Below, one piece after another: positions 43,437 through 55,294 of a DNA stretch of 64,000 nt. Position 1 is the first letter of the stretch, and each line of letters opens with the position of its first letter. A program made the position numbers and the translations under genes. The notes under the pieces are model-generated. The model worked only from the letters and a program-made list of their open reading frames with translations. It made no database searches and was not told the DNA's origin. The stretch is taken from assembly GCF_003122205.1 (NCBI RefSeq), contig NZ_QEYE01000002.1, forward strand, positions 1-64,000, read 5' to 3'. Origin of the DNA: Maritimibacter sp. 55A14. GTDB lineage: Bacteria > Pseudomonadota > Alphaproteobacteria > Rhodobacterales > Rhodobacteraceae.

Positions 43437-44924
43437 ATGACGAAATTCACCGATCTCGAACTCGACCCGAAAGTCCTCAAGGCCATCGCGGAAGCCGGCT
43501 ATGAGGAACCGACTCCGATCCAGTCGCAGGCGATCCCGCCGGCGTTGCAGGGGCGTGATGTGCTGGGCATCGCCCAGACCGGCACCGGCAAGACCGCCGG
43601 TTTCGTGCTTCCGATGATCACCATGCTGGGGAAGGGGCGCGCCCGCGCGCGAATGCCGCGCAGCCTGGTGCTGGCGCCCACCCGTGAACTGGCGGCGCAG
43701 GTGGCGGAAAATTTCGACACCTATGCCAAGTACACCAAGCTGACCAAGGCGCTGCTGATCGGCGGCGTCAGCTTCAAGGAGCAGGACAAGCTCATCGACC
43801 GCGGCGTGGACGTGCTGATCGCGACGCCGGGCCGCCTGCTGGACCATTTCGAACGCGGCAAGCTGATGCTGACCGGCGTGCAGATCATGGTTGTGGACGA
43901 GGCCGACCGGATGCTCGACATGGGGTTCATCCCGGATATCGAGCGCATCTTCAAGCTGACGCCCTTCACCCGGCAGACGCTCTTCTTCTCGGCCACGATG
44001 GCGCGCGAGATCGAGCGGATCACCAACGAATTCCTGACCAATCCCGCCCGTGTCGAGGTCGCCCGCCAGGCCACCACAGCCGAGACGATCGACCAGCATG
44101 TGGTGGAGCTCAAGCCCAGCCGCCGCGACCGCGCCGCATCCGAGAAGCGTGCGCTGCTGCGCGCACTGATCGACGGCGAGGGCGAGAAGCTCAAGAACGG
44201 CATCGTCTTCTGCAATCGCAAGGTCGATGTGGATGTCGTGGCCAAGTCGCTCAAAAAGCACGGCTATGACGCGGCCCCCATCCACGGCGATCTGGACCAG
44301 TCGGTGCGCACGCGCACGCTGGACGCCTTCCGCGACGGCGCGCTGAAACTGCTGATCGCCTCGGACGTGGCTGCGCGCGGGCTCGACGTGCCCTCGGTCA
44401 GCCATGTGTTCAATTTCGACGTGCCCAGTCATTCGGAGGATTACGTCCACCGGATCGGCCGCACCGGCCGGGCCGGTCGCGCGGGCTGCGCGCTGATGAT
44501 CGCGGCCCCGCAGGACGACAAGAACCTCGCCGGGGTCGAGGCGTTGCTGCAACGGCAGATCCCGCGGCGGGACAATCCGCTGACGGCGAAGACGCCCGAA
44601 GCGGCTGAGGACGGAAAGGCGGAGATGTCCGGGAAACCCGACCGGCCGGAGAAGCCGGAGAAGGCCAACAAGCCCGCCCCCAAGCGCCGCCGCAAGAAAC
44701 CTGACGACGCGCCCAAAGCCGAGGAGGCCCAGGTGGAAGCGATGCAGCCCGAGACGAAGGCGGACGAGGCGGACGAGGGCACGAAGAAGCCCGCGCGCAG
44801 CCGTGGCCGCGGCGGGCGCAAGCAGGGGGACGAGGACCGCCGCTCCGACGACAAGGTCGTCGGCATGGGCGACCACGTGCCCGACTTCCTGACCCGCAGC
44901 TTCACCGACCGCCGCGTCGGGTAG
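43437..44924 (+). CDS. DEAD-box RNA helicase (RhlE-like)
   Basis: This 495-residue protein unwinds RNA in ribosome assembly or mRNA turnover. All helicase motifs are visible: the Q motif (PTPIQSQAIP), I (AQTGTGKT), Ia (PTRELAAQ), II (VDEADRMLD), III (SAT) and VI (HRIGRTGRAGRAG). The C-terminal 120 residues are low-complexity and Lys/Arg/Glu-rich, as in RhlE-type enzymes of alphaproteobacteria. The start at 43437 has an ACGGA ribosome-binding site; the longer frame begins inside the leader stem. It converges with rnj, itself an RNA-processing gene, across a strong palindrome. Confidence 0.92.
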   Translation: MTKFTDLELDPKVLKAIAEAGYEEPTPIQSQAIPPALQGRDVLGIAQTGTGKTAGFVLPMITMLGKGRARARMPRSLVLAPTRELAAQVAENFDTYAKYTKLTKALLIGGVSFKEQDKLIDRGVDVLIATPGRLLDHFERGKLMLTGVQIMVVDEADRMLDMGFIPDIERIFKLTPFTRQTLFFSATMAREIERITNEFLTNPARVEVARQATTAETIDQHVVELKPSRRDRAASEKRALLRALIDGEGEKLKNGIVFCNRKVDVDVVAKSLKKHGYDAAPIHGDLDQSVRTRTLDAFRDGALKLLIASDVAARGLDVPSVSHVFNFDVPSHSEDYVHRIGRTGRAGRAGCALMIAAPQDDKNLAGVEALLQRQIPRRDNPLTAKTPEAAEDGKAEMSGKPDRPEKPEKANKPAPKRRRKKPDDAPKAEEAQVEAMQPETKADEADEGTKKPARSRGRGGRKQGDEDRRSDDKVVGMGDHVPDFLTRSFTDRRVG

Positions 44925-45040
44925 GACGGGACGACCGGACCCGACGCACGACAGTGCGGCTGGGTCCGGCAGAGCCTGCCAGCGAGGCGGCGCATCGCGC
45001 TTCCATCCGCAAGAACCGGCCAGCAGCCCCTTAGTGAAAT

Positions 45041-45092
45041 TTGCACTCAAGCGGCACCATCACGCCCCTGATCAGGGGCGTGATGGTGCCGC
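45041..45092. terminator. 42-bp perfect palindrome at the helicase / rnj convergent junction
   Basis: Positions 45051-45092 form a perfect palindrome of 21-base arms with no loop, centred on TGATCA and beginning GCGGCACCATCACGCCCC. It lies in the 209-bp gap between two converging genes and could fold on either strand. Just before it is TTGCACTC (45041-45048), with ATCACGCCCC at 45059-45068; the same spaced pair occurs at 33752. It is a likely bidirectional terminator, with no T-run, or a binding site for a dimeric protein. Confidence 0.65.
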
Positions 45093-45133
45093 GACAAAAC
45101 AATGCCTGCCATTCGGGGTCGGACGGCCCCCGC

Positions 45134-46804
45134 CTACTCCGCCATCAACCGGCTGATCAGGACCGTCACCTCGGGCTTGCGGCCCACCAGATCGACCGCG
45201 GCCTGCCGGGTACGGCGGCGGACCAGCGTCTCCAGCTTGTCGTCGTCGAGCACCGTGCGTTCATCGGCCTGGCCCAGCGCCTCGGCCACCTCGTCCTCGA
45301 TCAGGTCGACCAGTGGCGCGCCGCTCGCGCCCTTCTCAGGCAGGCCCTTGACCTCCACCCAGGCGTCTTCCAGCGCCTCGTCGCTCTCGTCCACGATCAC
45401 ACCGACCGTCACATGGCCGTTGAGCGCCATGCGAATACGGTCGCGCACGACCCCGTCCATCGCGCCGATGAGCACCGTGCCGTCCAGATAGGTCCGGCCC
45501 GCCTCGATATGGTCCAGCACCTCCGGCGCGTCGCCGCTGATGTCGAGCATCGTGCCGTTGGGGGCGACGGCGGCCGCCATGCCCTTGGAGATGGCCAGGT
45601 TGGCGTGTTCGCGCAGATGCCGGTGCTCGCCATGCATGGGGATCACCATCTGCGGCTTCACCAGGTCATGCACGGCTTCCAGATCGGGCCGGTTGGCATG
45701 GCCGGAGACGTGGTAGCGCTCATCCCCCTCCACCACGTCGACGCCCATTTCCGAGAAGGCGTTCATGATCTGGATGACCGAGCGTTCATTGCCGGGGATG
45801 GTCTTGGACGAGAAGATGAAGAGGTCGCCCTCCTTCAGCGTCAGCCCAAGATACTTGCCGCGTGATAGCTGGGCCGAGGCCGCGCGCCGCTCGCCCTGGC
45901 TGCCGGTGACCAGCAGCATCAGGTTCTCCCGCGGGACCTGCAGCGCATCCTCGACGGGCGTGGTGGCGGGGAAGCCCGTCAGAACGCCGGTTTCCTCGGC
46001 CACGCGGACCATGCGCTGCATGGCGCGGCCCAAAAGCACGACGGACCGCCCGGCATCGCGCCCGGCCTCCGCCAGCGTCTTCACCCGCGCCACGTTGGAG
46101 GCGAAGGTCGTGGCCACGACCATCCCGCGGGCCCCGGCCACCAGCGCGGCGAGATTGTCGGTCAGCGTCGCCTCCGACCGGCCCGGATGGGGCGAGAACA
46201 CGTTGGTGCTGTCGCAGATCAGCGCCTTGACCCCACCGGCGGCGGCCTCGCGCCAGATCTCCGGATCCCAGGGCTCGCCCACGCCGGGGGTCTCGTCGAG
46301 CTTGAAATCGCCGGTATGGATCAGCCGGCCTGCCGGCGTATCGATCACCAGTGCCGAACTCTCGGGGATCGAATGCGATACCGGCAGATAGCGGACCCGG
46401 AACGGCCCCGCCTCGGTTTCCGCGGGCCAGGGCTGAACGATCTTGACCTTCTCCTCCGGGTGGCCGCGCTCCTTCATCTTCAGCCGCGCGATCGCGGCGG
46501 TAAAGGGGCGGGCATAGACCGGCGCGCGCAGCCGGTCCCACAGCAGCGACAGCGCGCCGACATGGTCCTCATGCGCATGTGTGATGAAGATCGCCTCCAG
46601 CCGGTCGCGCCGGGCCAGAAGCCAGGCGATATCGGCCATGATCAGATCAACGCCCGGCGTGCTGTCCATGTCCGGGAAGGCGACGCCGCAATCGACCAGG
46701 ATGAAGCGTTCCTTGCCCTTGGCCCCATAGCCGTAGACATACATATTCATCCCGATCTCCCCCGCGCCGCCGAGGGGGAGGTAAATCAGTTTACTTCTGC
46801 TCAT
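45134..46804 (-). CDS. rnj: Ribonuclease J
   Basis: RNase J has both 5'-to-3' exonuclease and endonuclease activity and takes part in rRNA and mRNA processing in alphaproteobacteria. The 556-residue protein has the metallo-beta-lactamase core with the zinc motif THAHEDHVGAL, the beta-CASP region and the later motifs VATTFASNVARV and SGHANRPDLE. The C-terminal domain mediates dimer formation. It is the last gene of the leftward string, 2 bp after coaX, and the order nuoN-birA-coaX-rnj is common in this family of bacteria. Confidence 0.95.
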   Translation of the reverse strand: MSRSKLIYLPLGGAGEIGMNMYVYGYGAKGKERFILVDCGVAFPDMDSTPGVDLIMADIAWLLARRDRLEAIFITHAHEDHVGALSLLWDRLRAPVYARPFTAAIARLKMKERGHPEEKVKIVQPWPAETEAGPFRVRYLPVSHSIPESSALVIDTPAGRLIHTGDFKLDETPGVGEPWDPEIWREAAAGGVKALICDSTNVFSPHPGRSEATLTDNLAALVAGARGMVVATTFASNVARVKTLAEAGRDAGRSVVLLGRAMQRMVRVAEETGVLTGFPATTPVEDALQVPRENLMLLVTGSQGERRAASAQLSRGKYLGLTLKEGDLFIFSSKTIPGNERSVIQIMNAFSEMGVDVVEGDERYHVSGHANRPDLEAVHDLVKPQMVIPMHGEHRHLREHANLAISKGMAAAVAPNGTMLDISGDAPEVLDHIEAGRTYLDGTVLIGAMDGVVRDRIRMALNGHVTVGVIVDESDEALEDAWVEVKGLPEKGASGAPLVDLIEDEVAEALGQADERTVLDDDKLETLVRRRTRQAAVDLVGRKPEVTVLISRLMAE

Positions 46805-46806
46805 GC

Positions 46807-47580
46807 TCAGATTTCGTCCTTGTTGAAATCGTGGATGACCGTCAGTCCGTGCATGGTGAGATCGTCCTCGAATACATCAAACAGCGGCCCGCCCTGCTGG
46901 AAAAGCGGGGCCAGCCCGCCGGTTCCGATCACTTTCATGGGCCGCGCGCGTTCTTCCTTGATCCGGCTGACGATCCCGTCAACCAGCCCGACATAGCCCC
47001 AGAAGACGCCCGACTGCATGCAGGCCACGGTGTTGGTGCCCACCACGCGTTCGGGCATCGTCACATCCACATGCGGTAGTGCCGCCGCCGCCTGGTGAAG
47101 CGCCTCCAGAGACAGGTTGACACCCGGAGCGATCACGCCGCCCACATAGGCCCCGTCCGCGGCTACCACGTCGAAGGTCGTGGCGGTACCGAAATCGACA
47201 ACGATCAGGTCGCCGCCATGCAGATCGTGACCCGCGACGGTGTTGACCAGCCGGTCCGGCCCCACCTGGGTGCCCGCATCCACCCGCACATCGACCGGCA
47301 GCTTGCAGTCGGGCTTGCCCACCACCAGCGGCCGGCAGTCGAAATAGCGCGCGCAGAGTACACGGAGGTTGAAGACCACGCGCGGCACCGTGGTCGAGAT
47401 GATGACCGCGTCGATCTTCACGTCGATCTTGTGATGGGCCAGCAGCGTGGAGAGCCAGACGTAGTACTGGTCGGCCGTGCGCTGATGCTCGGTCGAGGTG
47501 CGCAGCGTGCACAGGAACTTCTCGCCGTCCCAGATCGAGAAGACGGTATTGGTGTTGCCGCAGTCGATCGCCAGAAGCAT
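46807..47580 (-). CDS. coaX: Type III pantothenate kinase
   Basis: CoaX phosphorylates pantothenate, the first step of coenzyme A synthesis. The 257-residue protein starts MLLAIDCGNTNTVFSIWDG, the ASKHA phosphate-1 motif, and has GPDRLVNTVAGHDL, VDFGTATTFDVV and GGVIAPGVNLSLEAL, which define type III enzymes. Such kinases are not inhibited by coenzyme A. It lies between birA (14 bp) and rnj (2 bp) and should be co-transcribed with them. Confidence 0.96.
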   Translation of the reverse strand: MLLAIDCGNTNTVFSIWDGEKFLCTLRTSTEHQRTADQYYVWLSTLLAHHKIDVKIDAVIISTTVPRVVFNLRVLCARYFDCRPLVVGKPDCKLPVDVRVDAGTQVGPDRLVNTVAGHDLHGGDLIVVDFGTATTFDVVAADGAYVGGVIAPGVNLSLEALHQAAAALPHVDVTMPERVVGTNTVACMQSGVFWGYVGLVDGIVSRIKEERARPMKVIGTGGLAPLFQQGGPLFDVFEDDLTMHGLTVIHDFNKDEI

Positions 47581-47594
47581 GGGCTGCCCCGCTC

Positions 47595-48344
47595 TCAGAA
47601 AAAGACCTCAGCCGCCGGGATCGCCACCCGGCCGCGGGGGCCATTTAGAACCAGCGCGCCGGTTTCGTCCACCGTCTCGAAGGTGCCCTCATGGGTCTCG
47701 CGGGCGGTGCGCGCCGTGATCGGCTGGCCCAGACGCGCCGCATGGGCCAGCCAGGCGCTGCGTATCGGGGCGAAGCCGTAGGTGGTGAACTGGTACTCCC
47801 AGCGCGCATAGGCGGCGGCGAGCGCGTCGAGAAACGCCTCCTGCCCCGGCCGGATGCCGGTTTCCGGTGCCAGCGCAACGGGCGGCGTTGCGCCAGGCTC
47901 CACCGCCTCGGGTGGGGGAACGGCGGTGAGGTTGACACCGATGCCGATGGCCAGATGGGTCAGGCGTCCGCCCGCGCCCACGCTCTCCAGCAGGATGCCG
48001 GCCAGCTTGCCGCCGTTCAGCAGCACGTCATTGGGCCATTTCAGGCTGAAGGCTGCCTCCCGCCCGGTCAGCCCCGCGCAGGTTTCGCGCAGCGCCAGCG
48101 CCGCGACAAAGCTGCGCAGCGCGGCCTGTCCGGGCGCCTCCGCCGGGCGCAGCACCAGGGTCGCGGCGAAATTCCCCTCCGGGCTGGCCCAGGCGCGGCC
48201 GCGCCGGCCGCGCGCGGCGGTCTGGCGGCGCGCCATGATCCAGCAGGGGCCGGCCAGGCTGTCCGCAATGCGGGCGGCCTCGGCATTGGTGCTGTCGACA
48301 CTGTCGAGGACGCGACGCTCCACCCCCTCGGGCCAGGACATCAT
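47595..48344 (-). CDS. birA: Biotin-[acetyl-CoA-carboxylase] ligase (single-function)
   Basis: This enzyme attaches biotin to the carrier domain of acetyl-CoA carboxylase. The 249-residue protein has the biotin-AMP loop GRRGRAWASPEGN and the motif SLKWPNDVLLNGGKLAGILLE, followed by the small C-terminal beta domain. It lacks the N-terminal winged helix of E. coli BirA, so it is not a repressor. The start codon directly follows the nuoN stop codon on the minus strand, so it is linked to the nuo operon. A second ATG three bases downstream is equally possible. Confidence 0.93.
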   Translation of the reverse strand: MMSWPEGVERRVLDSVDSTNAEAARIADSLAGPCWIMARRQTAARGRRGRAWASPEGNFAATLVLRPAEAPGQAALRSFVAALALRETCAGLTGREAAFSLKWPNDVLLNGGKLAGILLESVGAGGRLTHLAIGIGVNLTAVPPPEAVEPGATPPVALAPETGIRPGQEAFLDALAAAYARWEYQFTTYGFAPIRSAWLAHAARLGQPITARTARETHEGTFETVDETGALVLNGPRGRVAIPAAEVFF

Positions 48345-49784
<1,440 letters not shown>

Positions 49785-49795
49785 CGCGTGTTCCC

Positions 49796-51346
49796 TCAAT
49801 GTTGCGCCAGTTGCACGGCCGGCGCGGCGGCGCCGTCATGCAACGCGGTCTGATAGCTCTCGAGCAGCGCGCCCACCGACGGGCCGGTGACATCCAGCAC
49901 CAGTGCCGGGTAGATGCCGAGCAGGATCGTCATCGCCACCAGCGGCGCGAAGACCCAGCGTTCCCGCGCGGTCATGTCGGTGATGGATTTCAGGCTTTCC
50001 TTGATCAGGTCGCCGAAGACCACCCGGCGATAGAGCCAGAGCGCATAGGCCGCCGACAGGATCACGCCGGACGTGGCGAAGGCCGCGACCCAGGTATTGG
50101 CCTGGAAGGCGCCCACCAGCGTCAGGAACTCGCCCACGAAGCCGCTGGTGCCCGGCAGGCCAACATTGGCCATGGTGAAGAGCATGAAGACCATCGCATA
50201 GGCCGGCATCCGGTTGACCAGCCCGCCATAGGCATCGATCTCGCGGGTGTGCATCCGGTCGTAGATCACGCCCACGATCAGGAAGAGCGCACCGGAGACG
50301 AAGCCGTGGCTGATCATCTGGAAAATGGCGCCGTCCACGCCCTGCTGGTTCGCCGCGAAAATGCCGATCGTCACGTATCCCATATGCGCGACCGAGGAAT
50401 AGGCGATCAGCTTCTTCATATCCTCCTGCATCATCGCCACCAGCGAGGTGTAGACGATCGCGATCACGCTCAGCCACATCACGAACCCCGCCAGCAGGTC
50501 GGCGGCGACCGGGAACATCGGCAACGAGAAGCGCAGGAAGCCGTAACCGCCCATCTTCAGCAGGATCGCCGCCAGCACCACGGAACCCGCGGTGGGCGCC
50601 TGCACATGGGCGTCGGGCAGCCAGGTATGAACCGGCCACATCGGCAATTTCACCGCGAAGGAGGCGAAGAAGGCCAGGAACATCAGCGTCTGCATGCCCC
50701 CCGCGATCTGCCAGCCCAGCAGCGTGATCGGCCCGGAGGAGAATTCATGGTCCAGCAGCGTGGGGATGTCGGTGGTGCCCGCATCCATCCACATCACGAT
50801 CATCGCCACCAGCATCAGGACCGAGCCCAGGAAAGTATAGAGGAAGAACTTGAAGGCCGCATAGATGCGGTCCTTGCCACCCCAGATGCCGACGATCAGG
50901 AACATCGGGATCAGGCCGGCCTCGAAGAAGATGTAGAAGAGCACCAGGTCGAGCGCCATGAACACGCCCAGCATCAATGTCTCCAGCACCAGGAAGGCGA
51001 TCATGTACTCCTTGACCCGGTGCTCCACGTTCCAGGCCGAGGCGATGACCAGCGGCATCAGGAAGGTGGTCAGCAGCACGAAGAGGATGGAAATGCCGTC
51101 CACCCCCATCTTGTAGCTCAGCCCCAGCAGCCAGGGCCGTTCCTCGACGAACTGGAAGCCCGTATTGTCGGGGTCGAACCCGGCATAGACGAAGAGCGAG
51201 ACGATGAAGGTCACTGTGGTGGCGGCCAGCGCCACCCATTTGGCGTTCTTCGCCGCCGCCGCGTCGTCCCCGCGCAGAAAGAGCGCCAGGATCGCGGCCG
51301 CGATAAGCGGAATGAAGGTAATGATGGAAAGAAGATTGCCGGCCAT
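49796..51346 (-). CDS. nuoM: NADH-quinone oxidoreductase subunit M
   Basis: NuoM is a second antiporter-like subunit. The 516-residue protein has about fourteen helices, with the family block [21 protein letters not shown] containing the key Glu, and [22 protein letters not shown] containing the key Lys. The start at 51346 follows a G-rich ribosome-binding site, and its ATG overlaps the TGA of nuoL by one base. A longer open frame upstream lies inside nuoL and is not used. Confidence 0.96.
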   Translation of the reverse strand: MAGNLLSIITFIPLIAAAILALFLRGDDAAAAKNAKWVALAATTVTFIVSLFVYAGFDPDNTGFQFVEERPWLLGLSYKMGVDGISILFVLLTTFLMPLVIASAWNVEHRVKEYMIAFLVLETLMLGVFMALDLVLFYIFFEAGLIPMFLIVGIWGGKDRIYAAFKFFLYTFLGSVLMLVAMIVMWMDAGTTDIPTLLDHEFSSGPITLLGWQIAGGMQTLMFLAFFASFAVKLPMWPVHTWLPDAHVQAPTAGSVVLAAILLKMGGYGFLRFSLPMFPVAADLLAGFVMWLSVIAIVYTSLVAMMQEDMKKLIAYSSVAHMGYVTIGIFAANQQGVDGAIFQMISHGFVSGALFLIVGVIYDRMHTREIDAYGGLVNRMPAYAMVFMLFTMANVGLPGTSGFVGEFLTLVGAFQANTWVAAFATSGVILSAAYALWLYRRVVFGDLIKESLKSITDMTARERWVFAPLVAMTILLGIYPALVLDVTGPSVGALLESYQTALHDGAAAPAVQLAQH

Positions 51347-53316
51347 CACTGCGCACCCCCGCTGATCGTCACCCAGGTGATGAGCGCCACGACGCCCAGC
51401 ACCATGGCGAATGCGTATGTAAAGAGATAACCGGACTGCGCCTTCTGGCTGAGCCGGGTGAGGAAAGGCACCGCCCCCATCGCCACGCCGTTGATCGTGC
51501 CGTCGATCACGTCGCCGTCGCCCCGCTTCCACAGGAACCGCCCCAGCCATTTGGCGGTGCGCAGGAAGACGATCTCGTAGAGCTCGTCGAAATACCACTT
51601 GTTGAGCAGGAAGAGGTAGAGCGGACGTTGCGCCTGCGCCAGGCGGCCGGGCAGCGACGGATTGGCGATGTAGAAGACCCATGCCAGCGCCAGACCCAGC
51701 GCCATGGCGATGAAGGGCGAGACCTTCACCCAGCCCGCCACCTCGTGGGCGTCGTGCAGGACGTGGTTGGTCTCGTGATTGATGTAGACGGAGCTGCCGA
51801 AGAACTCCTCGACATGATGGCCGAAGAAATCACCGTACCAGACCATGCCCGCAAAGATCGAGCCCAGCGCCAACACGCCCAGCGGCACCAGTATCGTCAT
51901 CGGGCTCTCATGGGCATGCTCATGGGCGTGCTTGTCGCCCTTGGGCTTGCCGTAGAAGGTCATGAAGATCAGCCGCCAGGAATAGAATGAGGTCATGGCC
52001 GCCGCCATGACGAGCAGCCAGAAGGCATAATCCCCGACACCCGACTGCGCGGCATAGGTGCTCTCGATAATGGCGTCCTTGGACAGGAAGCCCGCGAAGC
52101 CGATATTGGTCAGCGGAATGCCCACCCCAGTGATCGCCAGCGTGCCGATCATCATCGCCCAGAACGTATAGGGGATCTTGCGGCGCAGCCCGCCGTAATT
52201 GCGCATGTCCTGTTCGTGGTGCATCGCGGTGATGACCGAACCGGCCCCGAGAAAGAGCATCGCCTTGAAGAAGGCATGGGTGAAGAGATGGAACATCGCC
52301 GCCTGATAGACGCCGACCCCGGCGGCGGCGAACATGTAACCCAGCTGCGAGCAGGTCGAATAGGCGATGACGCGCTTGATGTCGTTCTGCACCAGCCCGA
52401 TCGTGGCCGCGAAGAAGGCCGTCGTGGCGCCGATCACGGTGACGAAGGCCAGCGCCTGTGGCGCGTATTCGAAGAGCGGCGACATGCGGCAGACCAGGAA
52501 GACGCCCGCGGTGACCATCGTCGCGGCGTGGATCAGCGCGGAGACCGGTGTCGGGCCCTCCATCGCGTCCGGCAGCCATGTGTGCAGGAAGAGCTGCGCC
52601 GATTTGCCCATCGCCCCGATGAAGAGCAGCACGCAGATCAGGTTGGCCGCGTTCCACTCGGTCCACAGGAACGTGATGTTGGTCTCGGCCAGCAGGTGGC
52701 CTTCGGAGAAGATATCTCCGAAATTGATGCTGTCGGTGATGAAGAAGATCGCGAAAATTCCCAGCGCGAAGCCGAAATCGCCGACCCGGTTCACGATGAA
52801 CGCCTTGATCGCTGCGGCGTTTGCCGAGGGCTTGCGGTAATAGAAGCCGATCAAGAGGTAGGAGGCCACGCCCACGCCCTCCCATCCGAAGAACATCTGC
52901 AGCAGGTTGTCGGAGGTCACCAGCATCAGCATCGCGAAGGTGAAGAACGAGAGATAGGCGAAGAAGCGCGGCCGGTAGCTCTCCCCCTCGCGGAAATTCT
53001 CGTCATGGGCCATGTAGCCGAAGCTGTAAAGATGGACGAGCGCCGAGACGGTGGTCACGACGATCAGCATGATCGCGGTCAGCCGGTCCAGCCGGATCGC
53101 CCAGTCCACCGACAGCGTGCCGGAGCTGACCCAGCGGAAGAGCGGGATCTGCTCGGTCGGGCCGTGGAAGGTCAGGAACACGATCCAGGACAGCAGCATG
53201 GCCAGGAAGAGCAGGCCCGTCGCGGTCACGGTCGCGGCTTTCTCGCCGATTAGCTTCCAGCCGAAGCCGCAGATGATGGTGCCGACGACGGGGGCAAAGA
53301 GGATGATGGTTTCCAT
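51346..53316 (-). CDS. nuoL: NADH-quinone oxidoreductase subunit L
   Basis: NuoL is the distal antiporter-like subunit. The 656-residue protein has about sixteen helices and, near the C-terminus, the long lateral helix typical of NuoL. Recognisable blocks are [20 protein letters not shown] with the key Glu, and [20 protein letters not shown] with Lys and His. The gap to nuoK is 6 bp. No unusual feature was seen. Confidence 0.97.
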   Translation of the reverse strand: METIILFAPVVGTIICGFGWKLIGEKAATVTATGLLFLAMLLSWIVFLTFHGPTEQIPLFRWVSSGTLSVDWAIRLDRLTAIMLIVVTTVSALVHLYSFGYMAHDENFREGESYRPRFFAYLSFFTFAMLMLVTSDNLLQMFFGWEGVGVASYLLIGFYYRKPSANAAAIKAFIVNRVGDFGFALGIFAIFFITDSINFGDIFSEGHLLAETNITFLWTEWNAANLICVLLFIGAMGKSAQLFLHTWLPDAMEGPTPVSALIHAATMVTAGVFLVCRMSPLFEYAPQALAFVTVIGATTAFFAATIGLVQNDIKRVIAYSTCSQLGYMFAAAGVGVYQAAMFHLFTHAFFKAMLFLGAGSVITAMHHEQDMRNYGGLRRKIPYTFWAMMIGTLAITGVGIPLTNIGFAGFLSKDAIIESTYAAQSGVGDYAFWLLVMAAAMTSFYSWRLIFMTFYGKPKGDKHAHEHAHESPMTILVPLGVLALGSIFAGMVWYGDFFGHHVEEFFGSSVYINHETNHVLHDAHEVAGWVKVSPFIAMALGLALAWVFYIANPSLPGRLAQAQRPLYLFLLNKWYFDELYEIVFLRTAKWLGRFLWKRGDGDVIDGTINGVAMGAVPFLTRLSQKAQSGYLFTYAFAMVLGVVALITWVTISGGAQ

Positions 53317-53322
53317 GGCGCC

Positions 53323-53628
53323 TTACCCCTTCATCCGCTGGATGTCTTCGACGTCGATCGTGCCGCGGTTGCGGAAATAGCAGACCAGGATCGCCAGCCC
53401 GATCGCCGCCTCGGCCGCGGCCACGGTCAGCACGAAGAGCGTGAAGACCTGGCCCACCAGGTCGCCCAGATGGGTGGAGAAGGCCACGAGGTTGATATTG
53501 ACCGCCAGCAGCATCAGTTCGATCGACATCAGGATGATGATGACGTTCTTGCGGTTCAGGAAGATGCCGAAGATGCCGATCACGAAAAGTGCGGCGGCGA
53601 CTGTCAGGTAATGTTCCAGTCCTATCAT
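53323..53628 (-). CDS. nuoK: NADH-quinone oxidoreductase subunit K
   Basis: NuoK is a three-helix membrane subunit that carries two Glu residues needed for pumping. The 101-residue protein shows [16 protein letters not shown] and [14 protein letters not shown], each with one of them. The ATG at 53628 follows a GAGGGA ribosome-binding site and gives the normal length; the GTG one codon before is less likely. An 89-bp gap separates it from nuoJ upstream, in which nothing was recognised. Confidence 0.97.
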   Translation of the reverse strand: MIGLEHYLTVAAALFVIGIFGIFLNRKNVIIILMSIELMLLAVNINLVAFSTHLGDLVGQVFTLFVLTVAAAEAAIGLAILVCYFRNRGTIDVEDIQRMKG

Positions 53629-53717
53629 CACGTCCCTCGTATCGTGGCCGGGTCGGTGTCCCGGTCCTGTTTGTTCTCCGGCATCCCGGCCCGGGTCCGG
53701 CGCGGGTCAGGTGGCGG

Positions 53718-54332
53718 TCACAGCCCCTGCCCCGGCTTGACGTCCTTCAGTTCCATCGCCTTGGCCGGATCGCGGTAGATCTGGGACAGGATATCCTGGC
53801 GCTTGATGTCGGTACGGTGGCGCAGTGTCAGCACGATCGCCCCGATCATCGCGACCAGCAGGATCAGCCCCGCGGCCTGGAAGAGATAGATGTACTGCGT
53901 ATAGAGGATCTGCCCCAGCGCGGTGGTGTTGTGCATCTCGGCCACCGCCGGCGTCACCGCGGCGCGCGCGCCCTCGGCGGTCTCGGCATAGTGCCAGTCG
54001 CCGAAGACCAGCCCCATTTCCATCAGCAGCACGAGCCCGATCAGCAGCGCCACCGGCAGGTAGCGCGCCATGCCCGCCTTCAGCTCCGAGAAATCCACGT
54101 CGAGCATCATCACCACGAAAAGGAACAGCACCGCGACCGCGCCGACATAGACGATGACCAGCAGCATCGCCACGAATTCCGCCCCCATCAGGATGAAAAG
54201 CCCCGCCGAGGACAGGAAGGCCAGGATCAGCCACAGGACCGAATGCACCGGGTTGCGCGACACCACCACCATGAAGCCCGAGGCCACGACGACGATGGCA
54301 AAGAGATAGAAAATCAGTTCCGCGACGCTCAT
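53718..54332 (-). CDS. nuoJ: NADH-quinone oxidoreductase subunit J
   Basis: NuoJ is a five-helix membrane subunit that contributes the hinge-like helix involved in coupling. The 204-residue protein has [20 protein letters not shown] and [19 protein letters not shown], which contain the pi-bulge region. Its start overlaps the end of the AhpD-like gene by 4 bp, so the two are translationally coupled. Confidence 0.96.
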   Translation of the reverse strand: MSVAELIFYLFAIVVVASGFMVVVSRNPVHSVLWLILAFLSSAGLFILMGAEFVAMLLVIVYVGAVAVLFLFVVMMLDVDFSELKAGMARYLPVALLIGLVLLMEMGLVFGDWHYAETAEGARAAVTPAVAEMHNTTALGQILYTQYIYLFQAAGLILLVAMIGAIVLTLRHRTDIKRQDILSQIYRDPAKAMELKDVKPGQGL

Positions 54333-54739
54333 GACGGGTCATCCTCTTCTGTCTCGTTCGTCACCTGGCGCGCCAGTTCGGCGGCGCGGGTGACGGCGGG
54401 AAGGCCGGCGAAGACGGACATCTGCCCGATCACCTCGGCGATTTCCTGTTTCGTGGCGCCGGCCTCCAGCGCATGGCGCACGGTCATGCGGATCTGCGGC
54501 TCGGCCTGCGCGCCCTGGCAGGTCAGCCCCGCCAGCGTCAGGAAAAGCCGCGTCTTGGCGTCGAGCCCGTCCTTGTGGATGGCGTTGCCGAAGGCCATTT
54601 CCATCCATTCCTTCGGCATGGTCGGCCAGAGCTTTTCCAGCTCCGCGGGCGAGAAGCCCTCGAAGGAATGGTTGAACGCCTTGGCCATCTGCTGGACCTG
54701 CGCCAGCATGGCGTCGAAGGGCGATTTCGGATCGCTCAT
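54329..54739 (-). CDS. AhpD-like / carboxymuconolactone decarboxylase-family protein inside the nuo operon
   Basis: This 136-residue alpha-helical protein resembles the CMD/AhpD family: the segment [20 protein letters not shown] then [20 protein letters not shown], followed by [15 protein letters not shown]. AhpD peroxidases use a Cys-x-x-Cys pair. Here only one Cys is found (TCQGA), so it is unlikely to be a thiol peroxidase. It sits between nuoI and nuoJ, with a GGGAGG ribosome-binding site and a 4-bp overlap with nuoJ. It may aid complex I assembly or be a passenger; neither is shown. The start at 54739 is well supported. Confidence 0.85.
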   Translation of the reverse strand: MSDPKSPFDAMLAQVQQMAKAFNHSFEGFSPAELEKLWPTMPKEWMEMAFGNAIHKDGLDAKTRLFLTLAGLTCQGAQAEPQIRMTVRHALEAGATKQEIAEVIGQMSVFAGLPAVTRAAELARQVTNETEEDDPS

Positions 54740-54797
54740 GCGGACCTCCCGTTCCGGCGCCGGCCCTGGCGGCCGGGGTGATATGCGCCCGCCCCGC

Positions 54798-55292
54798 TCA
54801 CCGGTACGGCGCGTCCAGCTCGAGGTTGCGGGCGATCTCGGCTTCCCAGCGGTCGCCGTTCTCCAGAAGCTTCGCCTTGTCGTAGTAAAGCTCCTCGCGC
54901 GTTTCGGTGGCGAATTCGAAATTCGGGCCTTCCACGATCGCATCCACCGGGCAGGCTTCCTGGCAGAAGCCGCAATAGATGCATTTCGTCATGTCGATGT
55001 CGTAACGCGTGGTCCGGCGCGAGCCGTCCTCGCGCGGTTCCGCGTCGATGGTGATCGCCTGCGCGGGGCAGATCGCCTCGCAGAGCTTGCAGGCGATGCA
55101 GCGTTCCTCGCCATTGGGATAGCGGCGCAGCGCGTGCTCGCCCCGGAAACGGGGGCTGAGCGGCCCCTTCTCATGCGGGTAGTTCAGCGTCGCCTTGGGC
55201 GCGAAGAAATAGCGCATCCCCAGCTTCAGGCCGCCTATGAAGTCGGCCAGCAGGAAATAGCGTCCGGCGCGGGTCCAGTCGATCTGGGTCAT
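54798..55292 (-). CDS. nuoI: NADH-quinone oxidoreductase subunit I
   Basis: NuoI carries the two tetranuclear iron-sulphur clusters N6a and N6b on the way to quinone. The 164-residue protein has [12 protein letters not shown] and [12 protein letters not shown], each with three cluster Cys and the fourth donor of the other cluster. The start at 55292 gives the standard alphaproteobacterial length. It follows nuoH by 2 bp. Confidence 0.97.
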   Translation of the reverse strand: MTQIDWTRAGRYFLLADFIGGLKLGMRYFFAPKATLNYPHEKGPLSPRFRGEHALRRYPNGEERCIACKLCEAICPAQAITIDAEPREDGSRRTTRYDIDMTKCIYCGFCQEACPVDAIVEGPNFEFATETREELYYDKAKLLENGDRWEAEIARNLELDAPYR

Positions 55293-55294
55293 TG

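Noticed and set aside
45051-45092. Palindrome as a CRISPR repeat or IS end
   Set aside because: It is a single copy without spacers or an adjacent transposase; only the head motif recurs at 33.75 kb.
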